DNA of 5,513 nt. Origin: Rubrobacter sp. GTDB taxonomy: Bacteria; Actinomycetota; Rubrobacteria; Rubrobacterales; Rubrobacteraceae. A program made the translations under genes and the position numbers. The notes below the pieces were generated by a model, which saw nothing but the letters and a program-made list of their open reading frames with translations, did no database searches and was not told where the DNA came from. Shown piece by piece: positions 1-5,220 of this stretch (positions within the stretch are counted from its first letter, which is position 1; each line of letters starts with the position of its first letter). The stretch covers positions 1 to 5,513 of the forward strand of contig JACDFX010000164.1 in the NCBI GenBank assembly GCA_013815575.1, given 5' to 3'.

Positions 1-653
1 TCCAGCAGGAGATCCGGAAGACCATCGTCTTCGTCACCCACGACATAGACGAGGCCATAAAGATGGGCGACCGCATAGCGATCCTCAAGCAGCAGTCCAG
101 GATTGCCCAGTATGATACGCCCGAGAGTATCCTGACCGACCCCGCCGACGAGTTCGTCCAGAACTTCATCGGCTCCGGGCCCTCCATCAAGCGCCTGAGC
201 CTCAGCCGGATTTCGGACATCGAGACGGCCGACTGGCCGGTCGCCAGGCTCACCGACAGCCAGGACGAGGCGCGCAACAAGATGCAAAGCTCAGGCAAGG
301 GCTACGTGCTGCTGCTGGATGATGAGGACCGGCCCATGCGGTGGGTCGGCACCGAGGACATCAAGCACGACGGTGTCTCTCTCGAAGAGGCCGGCAGGCC
401 TGCGGTGGCCATCGTCGAGGTCGACTCGAACCTCTACGATACCCTGGACACAATGATCACGTCCTACAAAGGCTCGGCCATCATCGTCGACGAGGGGGGG
501 CGCTACCAGGGCGTGGTCGACTTCACAACGGTGCTGGAGGCGATCAACACCATGCGCCCGCACGAGCAGGACCGCCACATGAGCCCCTCGGAAGAGGAAC
601 AGCCGCACGAGAGGACTGAGCGGGATCCGCAGGACGGAGATGAGGGGCAATGA
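1..653 (+). CDS. Glycine betaine/quaternary amine ABC importer, ATP-binding subunit with tandem CBS domains (3' part)
   Basis: This is the C-terminal part of an importer ATPase; the gene starts outside the window and its frame begins at base 3. The first visible residues read TIVFVTHDIDEAIKMGDRIA, which is the H-loop region of an ABC ATPase (His codon 39-41) in the wording typical of the ProV/OpuAA/OpuCA family. Walker A, Q-loop and signature lie upstream and are not visible. Two CBS-like repeats follow, roughly at bases 204-365 and 378-554. The second contains GSAIIVDEGGRYQGVVDF, a standard CBS strand pattern. The last 30 or so residues are hydrophilic and rich in Glu and Asp. In OpuA-type importers CBS modules and anionic tails sense ionic strength or bind nucleotides; that role here is inference. 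The stop overlaps the permease ATG by 4 bases (ATGA), so translation is probably coupled. The exact substrate cannot be read from this fragment. Confidence 0.93.
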   Translation, partial: QQEIRKTIVFVTHDIDEAIKMGDRIAILKQQSRIAQYDTPESILTDPADEFVQNFIGSGPSIKRLSLSRISDIETADWPVARLTDSQDEARNKMQSSGKGYVLLLDDEDRPMRWVGTEDIKHDGVSLEEAGRPAVAIVEVDSNLYDTLDTMITSYKGSAIIVDEGGRYQGVVDFTTVLEAINTMRPHEQDRHMSPSEEEQPHERTERDPQDGDEGQ

Positions 654-1417
654 CAACTCTATATAAGACCCCTGCGAAAGGCCCCGGCGGCGCGGCGCGC
701 CTGTTACGCTACCTCGCGATGCCCATCTTTCTCGCGTTCGCGTGCCTTGCCCTTTACCTGTACATAGGTAGCAAAGATCTCGACAGCATCGAGCGGCGCA
801 GCATCAACGCGAACGTCATCACCGCTCGGCTGATCGAGCACATACAGCTCGCCGCCGTCTCCACCGTGATCGTCGTCGTGCTGGCCGTGGGTGTCGGCAT
901 ACTGCTTACCCGGCCGTTCGCCCGGCGGGTGACGACGCCCATAGTCGGCATAGCCAACATAGGGCAGGCGATCCCTTCCATCGGGCTGCTGGCGATCCTG
1001 GCCGTCGTCTGGGCCGGCGGGTTCTGGCCGGCCGTCGTCGCCCTGGTGGCTTACTCGTTTCTGTCGATCCTGCGCAACACCATGGTGGGGCTTCAGCAGG
1101 TCGACCGCTCCACCATCGAGGCCTCCCGCGGCATGGGAATGACGAAGACGGCGGTGCTCTTCCGCATCGAGATGCCCCTCGCCGTGCCCATCATCCTCGC
1201 CGGCATCAGGACCGCCCTGATCATCAACGTGGGCACCGCCACGCTGACGACGTTCACGGGCGCAGGGACCCTGGGAGAGCTGATCAACAACGCCCTCCGT
1301 CTGGGCCGGGAGGATACGGTACTGGTCGTCGGCAGCGGCCTGACCGCCATTCTGGCCCTGTTCATCGACTGGCTGGCGAGCGTGGCCGAAGACGTCCTGC
1401 GCCCCAAGGGCCTGTAG
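650..1417 (+). CDS. Glycine betaine/choline-type ABC importer, permease subunit
   Basis: This is an integral membrane subunit of the binding-protein-dependent transport family (OpuCB/ProW/YehW type), complete at 255 residues, which is normal for single-domain members. Hydrophobic segments are visible at about residues 20-40, 66-87, 105-122, 124-141, 177-197 and 223-243. The cytoplasmic coupling loop (EAA motif) is at about 156-185, with IEASRGMGMTKTAVLFRIEM followed by PLAVPIILAGIRTAL; it would dock on the ATPase. AIPSIGLLAI and GAGTLGELINNAL are family hallmarks. The ATG sits inside the ATPase stop (ATGA), with a GAGGGG ribosome site a few bases upstream. Related systems often use two different permeases. 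Only one is visible, so it either forms a homodimer or pairs with one encoded upstream of the window. Substrate (betaine, choline, carnitine, proline betaine or similar) is not decided by this sequence. Confidence 0.95.
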   Translation: MTTLYKTPAKGPGGAARLLRYLAMPIFLAFACLALYLYIGSKDLDSIERRSINANVITARLIEHIQLAAVSTVIVVVLAVGVGILLTRPFARRVTTPIVGIANIGQAIPSIGLLAILAVVWAGGFWPAVVALVAYSFLSILRNTMVGLQQVDRSTIEASRGMGMTKTAVLFRIEMPLAVPIILAGIRTALIINVGTATLTTFTGAGTLGELINNALRLGREDTVLVVGSGLTAILALFIDWLASVAEDVLRPKGL

Positions 1418-1455
1418 CCGGAACCACCGTGAAGCCCTCGACCACACAAGACTCT

Positions 1456-1463
1456 AAAGGAGG
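1456..1463 (+). promoter_or_regulatory. Strong ribosome binding site fixing a GTG start
   Basis: AAAGGAGG lies 6 bases before the GTG at 1470. It is a near-perfect anti-16S match. It selects the GTG over later in-frame starts and places the lipoprotein signal peptide exactly at the N-terminus. Its strength fits a binding protein needed in excess over the membrane subunits. Confidence 0.85.
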
Positions 1464-1469
1464 ATCGCT

Positions 1470-2423
1470 GTGCGAACGACACGTGCAAAGCTGACGCAAC
1501 TACTGGGGCTCTTCGCAGTCCTGGCCCTGATCGCCGCAGGTTGCGGGGGCGCCGGTGGCGGGGGATCATCAGGTAGCGTAGACCTCTCCGGCGCCGAGTT
1601 TACCGTCGGCTCCAAGGAGTTCACCGAGCAGCTGATCCTCGGCCAGATCACGCTGCAAGTTCTCGAAAACGCGGGGGCGACGGTCGAGGACCAGACCGGC
1701 CTGGCCGGATCGGTCGCCGCCCGGAAGGCGCTGGAATCCGGCGAGCTCGACATGTACTGGGAGTACACCGGCACGGGTTGGATCACCTACCTGCAACATA
1801 CGAAGCCGATCCCCAACAGCCAGAAACAGTTCGAGGCCGTGGCCGAAGAGGATCTCAAGAACGACATCAAGTGGCTCTCTCCGCCCGCGCCGGCCAACAA
1901 CACCTATACCATGGCCGTGCGCAGCGAGGCCTACGACAAGCTCGGCGTCAAGAAGCTCTCGGACTTCAAGCAGCTTGTCGAGGAGAACCCGGAAGAGGCC
2001 ACCGTATGCGTGGGAACAGAGTTCTCAACCCGCGACGACGGCCTGCCGGGGATGGAGAAAGCCTACGGGTTCCAGTTCCCGACCGAGAACGTCGTCAAGA
2101 TCGACGAGGGACAGATCTACCAGGAGACCGACAGGGGCGAGCGTTGCAACTTCGGCGAGGTGTTCCAGACGGACGGGCGCATCGCCAACCTGGATCTCGA
2201 GCTCGTCGAAGACGACAAGAGCTTCTTCCCGATCTACAACCCGGCGCTTAACGTGAGTAAGGAAGTGATCGAGAAGAATCCGCAGATCGAAAAGCTCTTC
2301 GCGCCCATCTCCAAGAAGCTCACCACCAAGGAGTTGCAGGCGCTGAACGCGAAGGTCGACGTGGAGGGTCAGCTTGAAGACCAGGTAGCCGAAGAGTGGC
2401 TAAGTGAGAACGGATTTATCTAG
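1470..2423 (+). CDS. Substrate-binding lipoprotein of the OpuAC/OpuCC/ProX family
   Basis: This is the extracytoplasmic solute receptor of the importer encoded just upstream (317 residues, complete). Residues 1-24 form a lipoprotein signal peptide: basic MRTTRAK, a hydrophobic core, then the lipobox IAAGC with the lipidated Cys at 25 and a Gly/Ser-rich linker. The mature domain opens with GSKEFTEQLILGQI (47-60), a signature of the quaternary-amine binding family (OpuCC, OsmF/YehZ). It also has YWEYTGTGW (96-104), TDGRIANLDLELVEDDKSFF (234-253) and YNPALNV (256-262). Tyr and Trp residues in these motifs are candidates for the aromatic cage that binds a trimethylammonium group. Two other Cys residues, 180 and 226, could form a disulphide outside the cell. 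The gene follows the permease after 52 bases and is probably the last of the operon. Betaine-like substrates are most likely. Other ligands of this fold, such as choline, carnitine or ergothioneine, are not excluded. Confidence 0.94.
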   Translation: MRTTRAKLTQLLGLFAVLALIAAGCGGAGGGGSSGSVDLSGAEFTVGSKEFTEQLILGQITLQVLENAGATVEDQTGLAGSVAARKALESGELDMYWEYTGTGWITYLQHTKPIPNSQKQFEAVAEEDLKNDIKWLSPPAPANNTYTMAVRSEAYDKLGVKKLSDFKQLVEENPEEATVCVGTEFSTRDDGLPGMEKAYGFQFPTENVVKIDEGQIYQETDRGERCNFGEVFQTDGRIANLDLELVEDDKSFFPIYNPALNVSKEVIEKNPQIEKLFAPISKKLTTKELQALNAKVDVEGQLEDQVAEEWLSENGFI

Positions 2424-2437
2424 CAAACGGCCCGACG

Positions 2438-2468
2438 GCGATGGCCGGGGCTAAAGTTCGGCCATCGC
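2438..2468 (+). terminator. Stem-loop after the importer operon, probable terminator
   Basis: GCGATGGCCG at 2438-2447 is perfectly complementary to CGGCCATCGC at 2459-2468, with an 11-base loop, starting 15 bases after the binding-protein stop. An outer CCCG (2431-2434) could extend pairing to CGGG (2468-2471) with a bulge. No T-run follows, so this is not a classical intrinsic terminator. It may terminate weakly as a U-less hairpin or protect the 3' end of the mRNA. Confidence 0.6.
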
Positions 2469-2597
2469 GGGTGTTGCTCAACAGATAAAGGGCCGCGGAT
2501 TCGGGGCCCCGCAACCGACGACGATGCCGTCGTAGCTCCTTTTCGTGCCACGAACCCAGGCACGGCCAACGTCCAGGGCATTTCCCCCAAGTCCCTT

Positions 2598-2612
2598 ATA
2601 AGCTTCGCTTAT
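2598..2612 (+). repeat. Short hairpin followed by T-rich sequence
   Basis: ATAAGC and GCTTAT pair around a TTC loop, and the next 15 bases are T-rich (GCTTTGATTTCTT). This could be a weak intrinsic terminator reading rightwards or a chance AT-rich inverted repeat. The stem is AT-rich and short, so confidence is low. Confidence 0.3.
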
Positions 2613-2650
2613 GCTTTGATTTCTTATGGTCCGACGATGGGTCATCGGGC

Positions 2651-2679
2651 TTCAATCGGCGCGAGGCGTAAAGTACAAT
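2651..2679 (+). promoter_or_regulatory. Possible promoter for the carbon-nitrogen hydrolase gene
   Basis: TACAAT at 2674-2679 matches the -10 consensus at five of six bases. It lies 17 bases after TTCAAT (2651-2656), which matches the -35 consensus at only three of six. It would give a leader of about 105 bases before the ATG at 2792. In this GC-rich setting the -10 box stands out, but the pair could be chance. Confidence 0.3.
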
Positions 2680-2791
2680 CGGATTAAGCTATGGAGACCG
2701 GAGCCTCTTTATTATTGCCCACCGAGTACCCCCTCGCCGCCGCACCGAGGTGCCGGTACGCGCGCCAACGGGAGAGGGATAATAGGGAGCC

Positions 2792-3634
2792 ATGCGGGTA
2801 GCCCTAGCCCAGGTTGACTGCATCCTTGGCGACACCGACGAAAACCTCCGCCATGCGAAAGAGGTTGTGGCCGAAGCCAAGGCCAGGGGCGCAGACCTCA
2901 TAGTCTTCCCCGAGTTGAGCCTGTCCGGCTACCCGCTGGGAGAGCTTGACGACGAGATCCCTATCAAGGCGCGAAGCAAGCCCATCAACTCTCTGGCCGA
3001 GGAGGCGGGAGAGACGGCGGTGGTCGTGGGGTTTTGTGAGGAGGGGCGGGACCTCCAAACCTACAACAGCGCGGCTTACCTCGAAGAAGGGGCCCTTCTC
3101 CACCTTCACCGCAAGCTCTACTTGCCAAACTACAGGATCTACGAAGAGAGGAAACACTACAACCCGGGACAGAGCATGCGCGCCTTCGATACCAAACTCG
3201 GCCGCATGGCCATGTTGATCTGCAACGACGCCTGGCAACCGTTCCTACCCTTCATCGCGGTTCAGGACGGGGCCCAGGTGCTCATAATTCCCGCCGACAG
3301 CGGTTCCTATCCTTACTCCGAACCGTTGGACACGAAGGACTATTGGCGTGGGATCACACGCTTTTACGCCCGCATGCTCGAGAGTTACGTGATCTTCGTA
3401 AACCGGGTAGGAAAACAGGATAACCTCGTTTTTTGGGGCTACTCGCACGTCGTCGACCCCTGGGGCACCGTCGTGGCGGAAGGACCCCTCCACGAGGAGG
3501 CCCTGATCACCGTAGACATAGACCTGGATCACGTCAGGCGCCGCCGTCGAGAGGTGCCCCTGGTAAAAGAGGCCCGCCTCGCCCTCCTGAGTAAGGAACT
3601 CAAGCGTCTTGCCGAAGAAGGCGGTGATCTGTGA
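2792..3634 (+). CDS. Carbon-nitrogen hydrolase (nitrilase superfamily), NAD-synthetase-glutaminase-like
   Basis: This is a complete single-domain C-N hydrolase of 280 residues, the usual size for the superfamily. It should cleave an amide or nitrile-type C-N bond through a thioester on Cys, probably in the cytosol, as no signal peptide is seen. The triad is clear: Glu41 in FPELSLSGYP, Lys108 in HRKLYLPNY and Cys144 in MLICNDAW. The start MRVALAQVDCILGDTDENL is the typical first strand and helix. The wording around Glu and Lys resembles the glutaminase half of glutamine-dependent NAD synthetases, but no synthetase domain follows and the protein ends at the normal end of the hydrolase fold. The ATG has a GGAG only 2 bases upstream and a better GGAGAGGG at 2771-2778, spaced wide, so initiation may be modest. 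It appears to be a single-gene unit, separated from the importer by about 370 bp. The substrate is unknown; omega-amidase, carbamoyl-amine amidase or glutaminase roles are all possible. Confidence 0.88.
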   Translation: MRVALAQVDCILGDTDENLRHAKEVVAEAKARGADLIVFPELSLSGYPLGELDDEIPIKARSKPINSLAEEAGETAVVVGFCEEGRDLQTYNSAAYLEEGALLHLHRKLYLPNYRIYEERKHYNPGQSMRAFDTKLGRMAMLICNDAWQPFLPFIAVQDGAQVLIIPADSGSYPYSEPLDTKDYWRGITRFYARMLESYVIFVNRVGKQDNLVFWGYSHVVDPWGTVVAEGPLHEEALITVDIDLDHVRRRRREVPLVKEARLALLSKELKRLAEEGGDL

Positions 3635-3679
3635 GCAGCAGCGGGTCCCGAGCTACGCTGGCAAAGACCCAACTCGCGA

Positions 3680-3960
3680 ATGCTGGACCGAACGTACGGA
3701 TTAGAATTATGTTACGAGGCCAAGATACGCGACTTTCTTCTGACCGACTCCGATAAGACCTTCCGCGCCGAACTGCGCGACCTCCTCGCACGCGAATTGC
3801 TGCCGCGCGCACCGGCAATCGAGAACGACAACGACTGGACCGCCGTCACGCGGGCCATCCGAGCGCTTGGAGAAGCCGGTTACCTCACACTCATGTTCCC
3901 GATCTGTACCGCGGTCCCCTGGAGCATCCGGGCCTCACCCACGCGACCATGGTCTCGGAG
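3680..3960 (+). pseudogene. Acyl-CoA dehydrogenase, N-terminal fragment, frameshifted and truncated
   Basis: Bases 3725-3901 read FLLTDSDKTFRAELRDLLAR, then on to [13 protein letters not shown]. This is the N-terminal helical region of an acyl-CoA dehydrogenase, the FAD enzyme of fatty-acid beta-oxidation. At 3896-3904 the frame breaks: continuing one frame over from 3901 gives [20 protein letters not shown], the expected continuation after MFP. Loss of one base, probably a G in CCGGAT, explains this. At 3960/3961 the homology stops where the IS630 remnant begins. All FAD- and substrate-binding parts are missing, so no enzyme can be made. The original start is unclear. The ATG at 3680 is in frame, but the family usually begins right at the DF-LTD motif, where this copy has ATA (3725-3727) behind a GAGG. 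The original ATG may have mutated. The gene lies 45 bp after the hydrolase stop if it starts at 3680. Confidence 0.8.
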
Positions 3961-4469
3961 GTTCCAACCGCGTGCCGCCGCTTCGAGCCACTCGACGATC
4001 TCTTCTGGGCTCTCGGGGTGGTGTCCTTCCAGTGTCCGACGGACGATGATGCGCTGCATCGACTCGATCATGTTCAGCCAGGAGGCGCCCAAAGGCGTGT
4101 AGAGCACCATGACCCCTCTTGAGAACATCCACAGAAGAAGCTCCGGGCTTTTGTGCCCGGTGAGGTTGTCCAGAACCAACAACATCCTCAACGGCGGCAG
4201 ATCCTCGGGCAGCGTCACGCGCACGCTCAACCCCAGGGCGCACACGCCCTCCCGATTGAAGCGCGCTACCAGTCGGAGACCGCGTCGCCCGAGCGACGCC
4301 CGGCGGCTCTGGCCGCCTCAGTGTAGCTCTTGCCGGCGGCCACGGTCAGAAGTCCCTTCGCGCGAGCGACATGGGAGGCCGGCTCGGCGTGGGATCAAGA
4401 GATACGCGCCAGCCACTGGCGCTCCTCGGAGGTCGGTTCTCTCAGAGGGTTCTTCTGGCGGCGGGTCAT
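3961..4469 (-). pseudogene. IS630-family DDE transposase, decayed remnant
   Basis: Read on the - strand, the gene starts with ATG at 4469, 6 bases after GGAGG (4480-4476), and gives MTRRQKNPLREPTSEERQWL. The frame hits TGA at codon 25 (4397-4395), probably from CGA. It continues with [20 protein letters not shown] and a helix-turn-helix-like stretch [20 protein letters not shown]. Near 4273-4277 a one-base loss shifts the frame, after which [14 protein letters not shown] follows. Around 4220-4236 the text jumps to [20 protein letters not shown], so the middle of the protein with the first catalytic Asp is deleted. The remaining Asp (4170-4168) and Glu (SWLNMIES, 4065-4063) are separated by exactly 34 residues, the DD34E spacing of IS630/Tc1 elements. 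The C-terminus ends abruptly after ARGWN at 3961. It cannot be active. Confidence 0.85.
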
Positions 4470-4475
4470 CGGCGG

Positions 4476-4480
4476 CCTCC
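4476..4480 (-). promoter_or_regulatory. Ribosome binding site of the decayed transposase
   Basis: GGAGG on the - strand, 6 bases before the ATG at 4469. It fixes the original transposase start and shows that the alternative ORF beginning at 4542 in another frame is not the gene. Confidence 0.65.
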
Positions 4481-4555
4481 TGGAAAAAAGACGGTAGAAG
4501 TACGCCAGCATACTCCTCCCAAAACCGAATGGGTACGCTCATGACAAGTGACCCA

Positions 4556-5203
4556 CTAGTCGGTGGTTCGGGAGATGTCCCAGGAGGAGATCCAACCTTC
4601 AGAGATGGCCTTGCCGACGGCCTCGCCCCTGGAGTGGACCCCGAGCTTTTCGTAGATGTTGGAGAGGTGGCGCTTGACCGTCGTCTTCGAGAGGTGGAGG
4701 TTCTCCCCGATCCGGCCGTTGCTGAGGCCGCGGGCGGCGAGCAGGAGGACCTCCCGCTCCCTGGGGGTGAGGTCGCCCCCAGGGTCGTCCTTCTCGGTCC
4801 TGTGCAGCGTCTCGCGGGGCACAGAGACGATCACGTTCTCCTCGTCACCGCCGCGCGCGACGGAGCGCACGGTGTCGAGGAGGGTCCGCATGGAGGCGCC
4901 CTTGGAGAGGTAGGCGCTCGCCCCGAGTGCTAAGAGCTCTTGCACCAGGCGCCTGTCGGCGAAGACGGTGACGATGACGACCTTCGGGGGCGGGGAGAGG
5001 TCCAGCATCTTCTTCAGGGCGGCCTGCGCGCCCATGACCGGCATCTCTACGTCCAGGATCGCCACGTCGGGCCTGGTCCTCTCGGCGAGCGCCACGGCCT
5101 CCCGGCCGTTCTCGGCCTCCCCGACCACCACCATGCCCGCGTCGGCCGAGAGCATCTCCGAGAACCCCTGGCGCACCATCGCGTGGTCGTCGGCCAGGAT
5201 CAC
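4556..5203 (-). CDS. NarL/LuxR-family two-component response regulator
   Basis: This is a transcription factor of about 215 residues, the usual size. The N-terminal receiver domain (about 1-115) shows the acidic pocket in ILADDH (Asp5, Asp6), the phosphorylation site Asp51 in AILDVEMP, the switch Thr79 in VIVTVFAD and Lys101 in AYLSKGAS. The C-terminal LuxR-type helix-turn-helix is at about 145-196: LTPREREVLLLAARGLSNGR, then LSKTTVKRHLSNIYEKLGVHSR. It should be phosphorylated by the kinase encoded just upstream and then bind DNA; target genes are unknown. The GTG at 5203 is the only normal start near the domain edge, 17 bases after the kinase stop. Relatives usually have a residue or two more (xIRVILADDH), and here the codon at that point is ATA (5209-5207). 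Because the upstream in-frame codons stay open, the exact start is uncertain. The stop lies next to the IS630 remnant, but the C-terminus looks intact. Confidence 0.93.
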   Translation of the reverse strand: MILADDHAMVRQGFSEMLSADAGMVVVGEAENGREAVALAERTRPDVAILDVEMPVMGAQAALKKMLDLSPPPKVVIVTVFADRRLVQELLALGASAYLSKGASMRTLLDTVRSVARGGDEENVIVSVPRETLHRTEKDDPGGDLTPREREVLLLAARGLSNGRIGENLHLSKTTVKRHLSNIYEKLGVHSRGEAVGKAISEGWISSWDISRTTD

Positions 5204-5220
5204 CCTTATGGGGCGGCCTT

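Larger units (their letters stand above)
2424..2791. other. Intergenic region of about 370 bp with several small hairpins
   Basis: No convincing gene is seen here. Besides the stem-loop at 2438-2468 it holds three short inverted repeats: ACGACG/CGTCGT (2518-2523 and 2528-2533), CGTGCC/GGCACG (2544-2549 and 2559-2564) and ATAAGC/GCTTAT (2598-2603 and 2607-2612). The segment 2594-2632 is clearly more AT-rich than its surroundings, and the last hairpin is followed by a T-rich stretch. CAATCGG occurs twice, at 2653-2659 and 2676-2682. A possible ORF at 2626-2817 has no family resemblance and runs into the next gene in another frame. I recognise no riboswitch or known small RNA. Confidence 0.5.
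3961..4550 (-). mobile_element. Remnant of an IS630-family insertion sequence
   Basis: The element consists of the broken transposase (4469 down to 3961) plus its upstream flank to roughly 4550. The promoter-side end is not certain. A weak palindromic patch at 4531-4554 (GGGT and ACCC flanking TCATGA) might mark it. The other end is missing, because the acyl-CoA dehydrogenase fragment begins directly after the transposase residue Asn in ARGWN. No terminal inverted repeat pair or TA target duplication can be recognised, as expected for a one-ended deletion. The stretch 4470-4555 has no gene. Confidence 0.65.

Noticed and set aside
704..1447. Long - strand open frame opposite the permease
   Set aside because: It is a GC-driven shadow of a clear membrane-protein gene; the product is rich in Gly, Asp, Arg and His with no family resemblance.
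2502..2511. Palindrome CGGGGCCCCG
   Set aside because: A 10-base GC palindrome is expected by chance in such DNA, and there is no loop or context suggesting function.
2626..2817. Open frame of 63 codons upstream of the hydrolase
   Set aside because: It has no recognisable motif and no good ribosome site. It overlaps the hydrolase start in another frame and crosses the likely promoter.
3702..3707. TAGAAT as a -10 box before the dehydrogenase fragment
   Set aside because: No -35-like hexamer at 16-18 bases upstream; the match alone is too weak.
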